A DNA stretch of 64,000 bases from Alitta virens (GCA_932294295.1 OW028581.1:12451162-12515161); one strand, 5' to 3'. Counted from the stretch's first letter, positions 34,242 to 47,319 are shown. The notes: a model not told the origin generated them from the sequence alone. Numbers and translations: made by a program.

Positions 34242-34408
34242 TGTAATGTTTTGATAGCTTGTTTTAGCTTATTTATCACATGGTAGTGAGAGGTCAATAA
34301 TGAACAATCCCACCTGGTATGGGCGGAAGCGGAAGTGCTTTATTTCTGTTCCTTACGCCAGGTGGCGACACTGTACAGATCTAGTATTGTGGATGTTACA
34401 ATACTACA
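34242..34408 (-). repeat. 5' LTR of the Ty3/gypsy element
   Basis: It begins TGTAGTATTG and ends CATTACA in element orientation. It is identical to the 3' copy. At 167 bp it is short for a gypsy LTR. Confidence 0.95.
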
Positions 34409-34760
34409 GTCCCCATACTTGAAATGTAATATTAATTTCATAGAATCAGTTCAGCGGTACTTCACAAGAAGTCATGGAAAGATTGTTTATCCTAAATTTA
34501 AACACACTTGAATGTCGAAGAATCCAGGCTGACCTGATTCTATACCACAAAATGTCTACTCATCTCACTGATATGGATATTCAAAACTCTTTTAGATATA
34601 GCAGTAACCACAGAGGTCATAGTAAATATTTATTTCTCTTTTATAGCGGGACTGATGTAAGAAAATATTTCTTTGCTAATAGAATTGTCAATGTATGAAA
34701 CAGTCTTGACCCTGATCTTGTCAATTTCAGTTAAAAAAAATTAAAAGTTGCTGTGCTTTT
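34409..34760 (+). pseudogene. Old LINE RT copy, part 3 of 3
   Basis: Downstream of the LTR element the LINE C-terminus continues with PYLKCNINFIESVQRYFT, then, after a stop and frameshift, ERLFILNLNTLECRRIQADL. A poly-A-like stretch follows near 34732. Confidence 0.8.
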
Positions 34761-35200
34761 TTGGTAGGGAGAGTGTGTATGTCACCTGACTTGTTGATAT
34801 TATGTACTTTTGGCTGGAATTAAGACCAGTTATTATGTTTAGGTCTAAACATGCAAAAAGTGGCTCCTGTGTTTTGGGGGGTTAGGGCCTGCATAATGCC
34901 TTGTTGTGGTATATGTCTTGCACACAAAGAATATATATTTGGGAATGAGGTGTTCAAATCGAAGCCAAATGTATGTAAACTTCAAGTCTTCATAATTTTA
35001 CAGATGTAATTGAAAAATATGAGATATATATTGGAAGGCCATCAAACTTGCTACCATTACAAGTACAACAAGTATGAATTCAGGCAAAGGCTTCACAATT
35101 TCTTTAATATGAATCTGATTTGAAGTTGTTTGGTATCAATGTAAATCAATATATTTTACTAAGTTATAAGCAAATGTTGCAAATAACGAGCTATATATTT
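34761..35200. other. Gene-free AT-rich stretch
   Basis: I see no exon or named repeat. Confidence 0.4.
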
Positions 35201-37010
35201 TGTCATATTTAGCATGTACACAACTGCCATAGCTTGCATATACACGCACATTATTATCTGTAATATGTACTTTCTGACATATACACGCATGCGTGAATGT
35301 TGTATTGCTCGCACGCGCAATTCGTGTATATGCAACTTATGTCATACCACGCACCCGTGTTCATTATGATGGACGCGCCAATGCGCAGATCTCCTGCATG
35401 GTGCGTGTTTAATTAATTGCCACCAGTGGAGCTATTTGCATTGAAATATCTCGCATGTTATTCACATGTGTGTATATGCAACAATTAACTAGCACATGTG
35501 TAAGGGATTAGGGGCAATTACAAGCATATTTAATGCACGTCAGTGTGACATAACCCACAACTTTATAAAATCTGTGAAAAATAAAATTTAAAACATTATA
35601 TATGTCTTAATTAATTTTCTTTAGCAGGACACACAGAAATACTGTCAAATTTAGATCTATTTAGAAGGTGTGTACTTGGTAGGCACTTTTCTGCACCTAT
35701 TTGATACAATTTCCACTCTTTTTCCCTCTGAGAAATATCAGTTTTATGATTTATCGTTCCATAAGTAAGCTATCCAACTGTACTGTTTGAACAAATAAAA
35801 AAAACAAATAGGTTAGAAAAATGGACAATACATTGTATTGTTTCTAAAAAAAGGGGTGAAACATCAAATAATTTAGGCCAAACGGTTCGGGGTTAGACAG
35901 CATGATTTGACTATTCATGTGATTCAATACAAGCTCTCTGATGATGCAATGACCAACTTAAAACAAAAATGGGGTTGAAAGGATTAGTGCTGATAACGTA
36001 CATGCTGGCGCTATTCAAGTATAGTATGTCATCACATCTTGCCCCACGTGTGTTGTTGATAAAAATTTCATAAACTTATTTTATATCTTACTTCAATGTA
36101 CATTTAAGAATATTGCACCCCATCCAAAAAACAATCACAATTAAATATTAGGCAAGGCTACATTTTTCTCGCATCTGTGAGAAACACTTTTTGCCTTTGC
36201 CTAGACCTTTGGCCTTGGCCTATAACATTTTTCTCGCGTCTGTGAGAAACACTTTTTGCATTTGCCTAGACCTTTGGCCTCGGCCTATATTCAGAAACTG
36301 CTAATTTTTTCCCTTAGCCTTCTCACCTGACTTTCTTTAACTTAAAGACGTTTGTCTTTAACTCACCTGAAGATGTTAAAGGAGTGCTAAAATTCAACTG
36401 GCAATTACTTGGCTTCTATACATGATAGAACAATGCGGTTTTTTTCTGATTAGTTCATTTGCAATATTCTTATCAACTATATTGATTAAAACAAAAAAAT
36501 ACAGGAATAAAATTAAATAATTTGCTTATGATGATTGAGTCTTTTTGCAATGAATTTAGTTATAATGCACCCATGCAGGGCATCTTGAAAGAGTATTTGC
36601 TCTGCCCAATGCAGTGAATCGTTATCCATATACACGAATGCGTGGGCGTGCATAAACTGCCAGTACATTATTTCAATGAATAAATTTACTCTCGTGAATG
36701 TGTCATATATGACATAGCTGTAAAAATGAGCATGCGTGTAAGTGTGCTTTGATGCACCTGCAAAAACTCGCAGATTCGTGTATGAGTGAAATCATACACC
36801 AGGCAAAAAAATTACATGTGGTATATCACTCACACTAACGAATGTGCGTACTTATAAGTACACGGGTGCCAGTTATGTTATATATACGAGTGTTAGGGAG
36901 TGCACATACCCGAATGTTGTGCGAGTAAAAACATATCCAAGAGCGAGAAATTGCATATACACGAATGTGCGTGGATTGCAAAAACGAGCAAAATATATAT
37001 ATGAAATAAC
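35200..37010. repeat. Diffuse fold-back repeat with CGTGTATATGC-type motifs
   Basis: Many copies of GCATATACACG(AATGCGTG) and its complement cluster at 35220-35510 and 36600-36990, in mostly opposite orientation, around an AT-rich core. This resembles the subterminal repeats of fold-back elements. The boundaries and target duplication are not resolved. Confidence 0.4.
36158..36292. repeat. Tandem duplication of a 65-bp unit
   Basis: Two adjacent near-identical copies each begin with ATTTTTCTCGCRTCTGTGAG and include CCTAGACCTTTGGCC. They lie in the core of the fold-back repeat. Confidence 0.85.
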
Positions 37011-38047
37011 ATACATTTTCAATTTCAATCAATCTATTTCCCCAAGTATGTCTAGGAATGACGTTTGTACTATCATTTAAGGCTGGAGTTTGGTCCATCC
37101 ACTTTAACAGAAACTCATGCACCACACACAAATATTATTCACTACGCAAAACAAACATCACATTCTTTAAATAATTTTGTCCTAAATACTTTAATATGAT
37201 AATTATTATAGTTTCATACAAATACCATAATTTTGATAATCCATTGTCTTCATATTGGTAGGCATACAACGCGGTATATATACATTAAACTGATCACTGT
37301 AGCCTTATTTATGTTGTAACAAATTCCATGCCGAATATTGAATAACAACGAGTTGATATTACAAGGCTGAAGGTATAATATTGGTCACTCCCAAAGCGGG
37401 TTGTACGAGAGAAACATGCTTCGTACCTCGCCATTAAGACCACCTTTGGTGCAAAATAAACTGGTCTTATAGTCGAAAGTGGACTGAGTGGTGAGGTAGT
37501 TTATAAATGTGGGGTCGGGCTGCTGAGACAAGCAAAAACATCATCCTTGGAGAAAAAGCGTATAAGATAAGATGAGATTAATTTTATTTTAAGTCGGGTC
37601 ACATAAAAACAAAAACACAAGCAAAAGACTACTTTTAACCGACTAGAGTTATGAACAATAAATACGGGCATAAAATAGCATATAAAAGTAATTAGAAAAC
37701 CGTAAAAGCTGTAATACAACATAGAATTACATTTAAATCAGTAATTAGTGTCCAAAGCCTTAACATCTCATTTAGTATACGCTACTATGTCATTTGCTTG
37801 ACAAGTCATAGATATAGCACAATCTTGTACTTTTCAGAATCCTTAGAAGTAGCACTATCAAGCTACGGGGGATGCCATTTTTTCCCATGGCAACCAAGCT
37901 TGAAAACTATTACCATAGCAATGAACCCAGGTTTTCAGGAAATGTTATATTTCTTTATATTTCTTTACCACTGGCACTGACAGACTCTATCCAAGTCACC
38001 TAGTCAAATCTTTTAACTACATGCTTTATGTTGGTTATGTGACCTTT

Positions 38048-38061
38048 AAGGTCAAAGGTCA
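38048..38061 (+). promoter_or_regulatory. DR1-type nuclear-receptor-like site
   Basis: AAGGTCAAAGGTCA holds two AGGTCA half-sites one base apart, the arrangement bound by RXR/HNF4/COUP-type receptors. Similar sites are at 38402-38420, 38745-38764 and, inverted, near 41952 and 42250. Confidence 0.4.
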
Positions 38062-38744
38062 TTGTCATAGTGAGAATTAGGGTTAAATGTACAAATTTGG
38101 CCCTTTTTAACATAAAAACATTTTTAGATTCATTATGCGTATCACTTAATACCTGTTTCCATGCAAAAAGTTATTCATCAGTAACTTGACATAGTCTAAA
38201 TTTGTTCTGGATATTTAGGTTGTATTGGTATCCATGGCAACCAGGTTCAAATGATCATAAACAAATTGATGTCCTTCACAACATAGACAAATGGGAAATC
38301 CCAAAAAGCCAGATATGCGATTACACTGTTCCTGCAGCTTTCTGTGATTTGTAATTTTTAATATAAAGTACTTGCAGAATATTTTAGACAGGTGACCTTC
38401 AAGATCAAAGGTCAAGGTCATGATTAAAGTGAGGCTAAAAAAAAAGTCTGGCAAATTTTTGCAGTAAAAGAAGACATTAAATCCTACCTAATACTACATT
38501 GATTGGCAGTTTTCAAATTGACATTGGTTTGTGAGAAATGTAATGTAGCCCTGGCTTGTTTTAAAAATATAGTTTGAATAGGTAGCCATAGCAACCAGCT
38601 AAAATCGTCACAAACAAAATCAAGATGAATGACAATGTTGTCAAATTGGAGAGATTTTGGTGGCTGATAAGTAGTTTTCCAGGGCCAGCATGGTCTTGAA
38701 TATTAGTTTTTTATATCAGGGAACATTTCAATCATGTGACCATC

Positions 38745-38764
38745 AAGGTCAAAGGTCAAGGTCA
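38745..38764 (+). promoter_or_regulatory. Triple AGGTCA array
   Basis: AAGGTCAAAGGTCAAGGTCA is three half-sites in tandem inside one module of the palindromic element. Binding is unproven. Confidence 0.4.
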
Positions 38765-41700
38765 TGGTGACAACTAAGGTCAATGACCCATGTGCCACCA
38801 TTTTGTGCCCTACAGGAGTGAATAGAATCTAATGCTGTGTGCTAATTTCTGCAATTGACATTTATATAAAGAACCCAACATGACAAATACTTGCTCCACA
38901 TATATAAATTGAACTGGTATCCATGGCAACCAGACTAGATTCATCATAAACAAAACGAAAGAAAATGACAATATTCTCACTTTTGTGAGATGCAATTTCA
39001 CAAGGCCAATATAGCTGTAAGCGTTCATATTTCTGTATTTGGTGTATACATGGGATTATTTTAGTCATGTGACTGTGGGGTCGAAGGTATAGGTCTCGGT
39101 AAAAACAGAGGTCAATAACCTTAAATCAGCCCATTTGCAATATGGAAATGAATATAATCTCATTTTATGTTGCACTGTTAATTTATGTAGAGATGTCAAC
39201 ATGACCAATGTTCTCTGAATGTATGATGGAAATAGCAGGTGATATATAATTTTAACTGGTATCCATGGCAACCAGGCAGGATTCACCACAAAAAAAACTG
39301 AGGAAAAGGACCATGTTCGCATATTGGCAGGATTTTGAATGGCTGTTAAGCAGTATAACAAGGTAATATAACAAGGCCAGCGTAGCCTCCAGGGGTTTTT
39401 TTTCTGCATTTTATAACATGTGAATAACTCAGTCATGTAATCTTAAAGCCAAAAACGAATGATGAAAACTCAGATCAATGACCCTCAATCAATTTTTCTT
39501 CCCAACAGCAGTAAATTATATAACCTCCAAGCCAACCTTTTGTTCATGGCAAGTTTTCGGTCAATTGTTTTCCAAGTTTCATCATTGAGCCACTTTAAGT
39601 TGTTTTTTTTACTATGGAAGTGTATGTCTGGGCATCATATTTGTAGGATTATCCTCTATTGTTTCAAGTATATGTAAGAAATTGTTCTCCTTTGGTGGCG
39701 ATTACAAGAAACATATTGGAAACATCTTTAATGAGTCTTTAATCTTAGTTATGTTGGTAAATACTCACTTTTCATGTATTCCTTGACCATGAAAACCCAC
39801 ATGTAGACACTAAATGGTATTATCTTTATTAGTTTTTGAGATTTGAAAAAAATAAGTATTTCTATTAATGGCGTCCCTAATTTGCATATTATAGATACAT
39901 TTTCATCTAATAATGAAGAAAAGTGGTCAAAAAGGGTTCTAGTAGTGTTCTCAATTACTAATCATGATACTTTAATGAACCACACAAAATCTATAGGTTG
40001 AAACTTGAAAAGAAATTGACCACAAAGTAAAATATGGGTGGCCAGTTTGATATGTAAATTAAGGGGTGAAGGACTAAAAAGTCAATGTGACAACAGCAAG
40101 ATTTTATATCAGCAGGTTCAACAACATAAGAGCATAAATAATTTATGATTTCATGAGAAGATAAGGAATTAGTCAGTGACTGATCTTCACATAGGTAAAA
40201 CTGAAAATTTGTATACATCAATTATTTATTTATTGCCATGGCAACAGTTTAACACTGGTTGTTGTGGCAACATCGGTAGTCCATGACACAGACAAATTCA
40301 GAAACCTGAAAAGATGCAGCTTCAGACTGTTGAAAATATACCAAAACTAGCGAGGAATCCATGCAGGGACTTGTTTTTATGATTCCAACCTGCTTGCCAT
40401 GTATTCCAACTTACTTATTTTTGGAAAACAAACATAAGTCATGTTAGAATTATTATTATTATGTATTTACTGTGCCATATGCTTGAATTAACCTACTGAA
40501 TAGAACATAATGAAATAATGTTCAGTTTCATTGCGCACAATTGACTGATTATGGTCACTGACCTTAGTTTTTACCATCACCTAGACCCTTGACCCCCTAA
40601 TCACATGATTGAAATTAGCCCGTGCACGTGTGTATATGCTTAATACAGAAATGTGAAAGCTTAGACCTATGTCGTTCCTGTAGAAATGCATAACAGGCAG
40701 CAAAATATCACTTGTGCATTTTGAAACCTTCACTTCTGATTCTTCATTGACTAACTAATTAATCCACAAAATAATCCTTTAGTACAAGCATTAAGAAAAT
40801 CAACTTTTTTCAGACCTAAATTTATTTGCATGATAAATGCCTTTGGTTGCGGCTGAAAGCTCTCAGGTGAGGAAAATTTGACTATGCAGAAAAAGTTTAA
40901 AATTTCTAAGAAAGTATTAAAAACTTCTTTTCACAAAAACTGAATTTTGATGTATTTCTTGGAAAGCCAGCTTATGTGCAATAGTAATGTAATATGACTC
41001 AATAGCAGCAAAGTTTTTTTTATATTTGCAACACACTGGTCACTTTAAAAAAAAAGGTGATGATTGCAGCTATCAACAAGCAGGTCATTTTCTTAGTTTT
41101 CTTTATGAGGAAACCAGCCTAGTTGCCATGGATACCACTTGACATTATATACCCATGGTATATTATGAGAGCATTGCTCATGTTAACATCTCTACATAAA
41201 TTACAAGTCCAGAATAAAATGAGATTATATTCACTTCCATATTGAATTTAAAGTCATTGACCTCAGTTTTTACCATGACCTAGACCTTCGACCCCACAGT
41301 CACATGACTAAAATAATCCCATCTATAAAAACCAAATACAGAAACATGAAAGCTTACCACTATATTGGCCTTGTGAAATAGCATAACAGGCTGCAAAATC
41401 TCGCAAAAGTGAGAACATCGTCATTTTCTTTAGTTTTGTTTATGATGAATCCAGTCTGATTGCCATGGATACCAGTTCAAATTATATATGTGGAGCAAGT
41501 ATTGGTCATGTTGGGGTCTTTCTATAAATGTCACTTGCAGAAATTAGCACACAGTATCAGACAGCATTAGATTATATTCACTCCTGTAGGGCACAAAATG
41601 ACCTTAGTTGTCACCTGGACCTTGACCTCTGACTTTGATGATCACATGATTGAAATATTCCCTGATATAAAAAACAAATATTTAAAAGTTTAAAACCATG

Positions 41701-42589
41701 CTGGCCCTGTAAAAACTACTTATCAGCCATCAAAATCTCTCCAATTTGAGAACATTTTCATTCATCTTGATTTTGTTTGTGACAATTCTAGCCTGGTTGC
41801 CATGGTTAACAATTCAAATTATATTTTGTAAAACAAGCTAGGACTACATTTGAAAACTGCCAATCAATGTAGCATTAGGTAGGATTTAATGTCTTCTTAT
41901 ACTGCAAAAATTGACCAGATTTTTGCCTTTAGCCTCACTTTTATCATGATCTTGACCTTTGACCTTGAAGGTCACCCAAATACAATATTTCTGTAAGTAG
42001 GTCATATTAAAAATCACAAATCACAGAAAGCTGTGGGAACAGTGGAATAGCATATCTGGCTTTTTGGGATTTCCCATTTGTCTGTGTTGTGAAGACATCA
42101 GTTTGTTTAGGATCATTTGAATGTCAAGTTACTGATGAATAACTGTTTGCATGGAAACAGGTATTAAGTGATACGCATAATGAATCTAAAAAATATTTTT
42201 TGTGAAAAAGGGCCAAATTTTGACATTTAACCCCAATTCTCACTATGACAATGACCTTGGACCTTAAAGGTCACATAACCAACATAAAGCATGTAGTTAA
42301 AAGATTTGATTATGTAACTTTGATGGAGTCTGTCAGTGCTAGTGGTAAAGAAATTTAAGAAAACTAAAATTTCCTGAAAACCTGGGTTCGTTGCTATGGC
42401 AACATATTTCAAGCTATGTTGCCATGGAAAAAAAGGCACCCCCCTAGCTTGATAGAGCTACTTCTGAGGATTCCGAAAAGTACAAGATTGTGCAGGGCCT
42501 ATGACTTGTCAAGCAAGCCACTTTTTGTGACATAGTAGCGTATACTAATTATTACGTCTCCATCTTTATGATGGTGACTATCAATAGAA

Positions 42590-42720
42590 CTGCCGACTGT
42601 GGCCAATGGCAAAGATGATTGTTAGCTAACAGGAAGGTTGTAGGTTCTAACCCATGTAGGGACTGATTGATCGGTCTAGTTCTAACCTAGCATGGCAGCA
42701 GTCCTGTAATTTTTCGAGGT
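42590..42720 (+). mobile_element. Weak tRNA-like SINE head
   Basis: TGGCCAATGGCAAAG followed about 40 bp later by GTAGGTTCTAACCC resembles diverged A and B boxes. It lies just outside the palindromic element. No tail or duplication was resolved. Confidence 0.35.
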
Positions 42721-42965
42721 GTTTTGCATCAGGTTGAATAAATATCGTCTGGACAGCTTACACGCATGAGGATTTTGCAAAATTAGTGGTACTGTGTGCA
42801 CTCATTATTTTTCAGTATAAATTATTAGATTAAGGTAGGTAGGAAGGCTTTAAAACCATGTGCTCATAGGGTATATTTGGTAATATGGGCAGTAGAATAT
42901 AGGCACCTCTCAGTAACTGAAAGCCTCAGAGGTATGTGCTCACACCCGGTGGAATTATTCATGTA

Positions 42966-43912
42966 CAGGGTGCGGCATAAAAACGTGCACCAGCAGCTAC
43001 TGCTATCTCTTTTGTTATTGCCTCAATTGACAGTGATCGCATGCAGCTGCAATTATACACACAAAAGTAATAATAGTCCTTTATTATCTTTATAAATATA
43101 TTTTCTTGTTTCCTCAAGAATTATAGTTAATATGGATCTAAATATAGCACATGCACATTTATCACACCTTCGGGTGATTTTCACTTTGGCTTTTGCAATA
43201 CAAGCATTAGATTATGTCACTGATCATACAGATGTGTTACAGACACCTTTCTTGACCTTTGCCGCCAAAAATAGGGCAAGTTGATTCATTTTTAATAAGA
43301 AGGTAGAGCATTTACACCTTTGAGGTGGAATATGCCCTTTTGGATTTTGATCAATTTTCTGTCTTTTCTGTTTAATTAACTGGCCAATCCTCCTGAAAGT
43401 CATGTGATTATTTCCAGATTAGTTGTAGATTCAAAAAGTCTATCTGGAATGCCATTACATTTCTCCATTTTAATTTCATGACCTTGCTGAATCAAAACTG
43501 GAACCAACCTTCTTATCATCTAATACCATGATATAAATATGCACATATAAAAAAACATTAAAGGAGGATTCTGTGCAAATATAATATTTTCTGTGGCTTC
43601 AGAGGTGTAGTAACTAGGAAATCTCTAATTTGTAAACTTTCTGCATCAAGAGACATCACGCAAGCAGACAGAAATTTGACTTCTGTGATGTGTGTCACTC
43701 AGAACAAGCCCTGCAGCATGCACCCTCTCAATAATTCAGATACTGATATTGTCTGATATCATAAGATCAAAAATATCACAATGACCAATTGCTTACATCC
43801 CTGACTAAATGTGGCAAAACTTTAAAAGACTTCATAAGTGATAAGCATTTGAGTAATCTAGTGTAATCCCGAAAGAGGAGATGCCTGGTGCAAGTTTTTA
43901 GGCCGCACCCTG
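42966..43912. mobile_element. Non-autonomous mariner-like element
   Basis: The ends CAGGGTGCGGCATAAAAACG and CAAGTTTTTAGGCCGCACCCTG are inverted repeats of about 30 bp, and TA flanks both sides (42964-42965, 43913-43914). The 947-bp interior shows no transposase frame. Motifs such as AATATGGGCA outside it (42889, 44064, 44386) may mark an older host repeat. Confidence 0.8.
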
Positions 43913-44570
43913 TATATTCAATTTCATCATCTATAGAGCAGAAAGCACATTTGCGGCGGCTATTATTTTCATGTAATGCAGACTTAAATATTTACCTGTC
44001 ATTTCTTTCGTTCTTGTTGTTAAGGGAAAAAGCCTGTAGAATGTGATAATTTGGTGTAGTGGGTAATATGGGCATAGGTGATTTATGCGATCGTTAGTAA
44101 TTCTTTTTGTAAAGCAAAAAAAAACATAAAAATTAAAAACAAAACTATCAAATGTGGATAACATGAGATAGGTGTACTATTCAGATTCATACCAAAGTGA
44201 CTTTGGTGTAGGATAATAAAGTGTGCAAATAAATATGGGCCCATAGATGTTTAACATGAGCACTGCCATATGTATATCAGCCATACAATTAAATGTTTTT
44301 TATATGTGCTACTGTTCAATGTGCTCATATTAAACATTTATCTTGCCCATATTTAACTTCTGCATTTATAGTTGAAATATGGGCATATTTTCAGAATGAG
44401 GTGGGCATTCAAAAATAATTATGCATTTTCCTTATGTACATAAACTGTCAGGGTGTTCATAATCTGGCGGAGTTCTTAAGGACTTGAGATAGGCGCAGGC
44501 TTAAAGTGGTCTGCTGGTAGGGTCAGTGTGATATTTTGCCATGAAAGATGTGGTTAATAGGGATAATACA

Positions 44571-44852
44571 ATACAATAAAACATGTAATACAATACAATA
44601 CAATACAATACAATAAAATACAATACAATACAATAAAATACAATACAATACAATAAAACATGTAATACAATACAATACAATGCAATACAATACAATAAAA
44701 TCAATACAATACAATGAAATACAATACAATACAATAAAATACAATAAAATACAATAAAATACAATACAATAAAATACAATACAATACAATAAAATACAAT
44801 ACAATACAATACAATACAATAAAATACAATACAATACAATGCAATACAATAC
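44571..44852. repeat. (ATACA)n pentanucleotide array
   Basis: About 280 bp of ATACA/ATAAA units. The minus-strand frames rich in Tyr-Cys-Ile-Val across 44501-44888 are translation of this array only. Confidence 0.98.
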
Positions 44853-45223
44853 TACATAGAGACATCTGAGCGTAGGTATCGACAACAAAATTGCTTTACA
44901 TAAAAAATGACATAATTATGTGTTGGTTGTAACAGCACATAAGAGAGCTATGTTGTTGTCATGGAAACCAAGCAGACAAGCTGCATAAAAATCAAAATGT
45001 AATATCACGAGATTGCGCGAGAACAGAATAGGCTGTGTTCTTTGATAGCATGGGGTTTATCCAAGTAAGGCCACACCAACACACTATTATTAAATAGCGG
45101 ATGGTGAGGAGTCCAACATTGAGTTTTGTGGGAGGAGGGAAAAATTATATTGACCAAGGCTAAGTCGAGTCCAATATTATTCTGAATCCCATAAACTCTT
45201 GGAGGACCCACACTCGAGGTAAA

Positions 45224-45420
45224 TTTTTGGCCATAACATTTTTGTCCGATTTTGGAAATTTAGATTTTGTAATACAGATAAATTAATTTTACATCAGAAT
45301 ATTGATTTTATTTTTTATCCGAATTTTTTTTTACGTCCTCACTTCGCTTTTTGTTTTGACCATAACTTAGTCGTTTTTCGTCCGATTTTCAAAATTAAAA
45401 GTTCTTTGTGACCAGATTTA
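45224..45420. repeat. Diverged direct repeat (about 130-bp period)
   Basis: CCATAACATTTTTGTCCGAT near 45230 and CCATAACTTAGTCGTTTTTC near 45360, each followed by a TCCGATTTT block, look like two diverged copies. No gene is seen from 44.9 to 47.3 kb. Confidence 0.4.
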
Positions 45421-45667
45421 TTAGAAAATATATCACACTCATCCCTTAAATACTTTTTTGATAAGTTCAATGTTTTAATATAAGTATAGTTATAAAGGGG
45501 AACTAAAGAAAGTTATTATGATAATTTCAAAAGTTCAATTAGATTATTGCACACGGCACTCAGGCTGGTGACGTCACTTATGTCCTAAGTACTAAATACA
45601 CAGATAGGCCATATGTATATCAGCCATACAAATTAGAACATGATCCTGCAGATTGCAATCCGTTTTA

Positions 45668-46096
45668 TTGTTCATTGCAATTATAATGACAAGAACAGAT
45701 ATCACAACAACATATTTGATATAAGATAATCATTGTAGGCATAATATGAGCTAATATGTAAGGTGTTATCACTTTAAGTTTACACTTAGCTTATATTTGG
45801 TATCACTATATTTCTGACCATATCTATTGCATGCCCAGTGGAAAAATGCATTTCAATCTATATCCCATGCCTATCTCATGTTCCAACAATATTTAATAAG
45901 TCTGTTACACGGGCGTAGCAGGCCCGTAACCTGGATTTGTTTTGTTTAGGAGGGGTTTCCCAGAAAATTGGAGGTAATATGAAATGTGTGAAATAATGAA
46001 TGTCACTTTGCATTAAGTAGTTATTTTAGCGATAATATAAGATAATCACTGTAGGCATAATATGATCTGAGTCATTATAATTGCAATGAACAATGG
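45668..46096. repeat. Inverted repeat with 23-bp arms
   Basis: TTGTTCATTGCAATTATAAT (about 45669) is exactly inverted near 46073. A direct repeat (AAGATAATCAYTGTAGGCAT) at about 45723 and 46039 lies within the pair, and a G17 run follows the right arm at 46094. Confidence 0.7.
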
Positions 46097-47319
46097 GGGG
46101 GGGGGGGGGGTTCATGGTTCTAGTGGTGCCCCAGAAAATTTTGGAAGAACCTCTCAGACACTTGCTGGTGCATTTTCAGTCATTTTTGGGTCCATTTCAG
46201 GGGAGGTCTGGCCATTAGCAGAGGGGAGGGGATTGCAGGCCTGTTTAACCAGGGGGATATGGGAGTCAGAATGCTCCCCCCTCTCACAAGGTCTTTGGAA
46301 AGATAGGCAATAAAAATCTGTGGCATGCCAGTCTACATCTATGCTAAAATTCAGTAATATTACTTTTATACCAGTTTGAAAGAAAATAACATATCAAAAA
46401 TTTATTTTCTACACAACTTTGTCCAATAAACTTTTTTTTTTTTAAAAAGCTTCACTAATAAACTGTGGACGCTGTTTCTCTGATTAATCTATCTATTAAT
46501 GTCTGAGAGTGTTCCTCCTGCCATCTCATACACTGTAAATAGAGTAAATTGATTGTTTCAACTTATTATTATATTATTGTATGAAGGCAAATAAATTCGT
46601 CTTGAGTCTGATAGTCTCAAATAGTTCGATGGCAATTACTTGACCTAATATTGATTGGCACTAATTGCTCGTTAGGCTCATTAGTCCAAATCCGGGATCT
46701 TACAGTAGGTGACAGAAGTCTTATCGAAAGTATGGCAATTCTAGATCTCAGCTGAAAGCCTAGTCTGTCAATGTTCTACTCAAAACTTTTTATAGGCACT
46801 TTTAAATATTGTCTGGTGCTCATAGCTCTCTCATTAGGTTGTTTCCCTCTGATGTTTCAGGATATCAATAAGTATTTTCTTCAGATTTGTTCTAGTCATT
46901 CCATTATAGGTCACTAGAAACTGAGCTCAATAAGGAACTAGGACATTAAAAGTAAAATTTCAAACATTTAATCCATTGAAAGTAATCACACAGTGTGAAA
47001 CATTAACTAGAGTGATACTATACATTCAGTACAGTCCAAAACAAATGAAATTACGTACCTTAATACAATGAGTTGACATTCCTTGGCCATACACTAGAAA
47101 AATTGTTAATCAATTCTAATTAAACTTCGTAAATACTATCCAATCCTCCATTCACTGCCTTCACAGTCTCAATATAAGGTCATGAGCTCAGCTCCTTCCA
47201 ACTGACTGCACAGACCTCCTCTCTCTCTCTCTCTGAATCTCTATGACTTTTTCAACACCTGTTTCTAAATCGGTTGTTGACTGTCATTTTCACCAGTTGG
47301 ATTGCAATGCCGAGCCTCC

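Larger units (their letters stand above)
29417..34408 (-). mobile_element. Ty3/gypsy LTR retrotransposon, near-intact
   Basis: The element is 4992 bp and is transcribed on the minus strand. The LTRs (167 bp) are identical by eye, and GTCCC is duplicated at 29412-29416 and 34409-34413. The order is LTR, tRNA-Ser-type primer site, gag, pol (protease, RT, RNase H, integrase), polypurine tract, LTR, with no env. Identical LTRs mean a young insertion. The SDD variant of the RT catalytic motif and the serine primer fit the Mag/SURL-type branch as I remember it; that placement is an inference. Confidence 0.95.
37773..42547. mobile_element. 4.8-kb palindromic element made of about 340-bp modules
   Basis: The ends TAGTATACGCTACTATGTCA and TGACATAGTAGCGTATACTA are exact inverses, flanked by ATT on both sides (possible 3-bp duplication). 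The arms run inward about 1.8-2.1 kb around a centre near 40.2 kb. Left-arm CCATGGCAACC-type sites at 37885, 38232, 38586, 38921 and 39263 and right-arm sites at 41124, 41461 and 41798 are spaced about 335-354 bp. Each module pairs that motif with AGGTCA repeats. The arms are diverged and there is no transposase. Open frames here are by-products. Confidence 0.8.

Noticed and set aside
37773..42547. Satellite DNA or gene cluster reading of the regular 340-bp period
   Set aside because: The units are inverted about a centre with exact terminal repeats, which fits a single fold-back element.
44501..44888. Tyr-Cys-Ile-Val-repeat proteins on the minus strand
   Set aside because: Pure translation of the (ATACA)n microsatellite.
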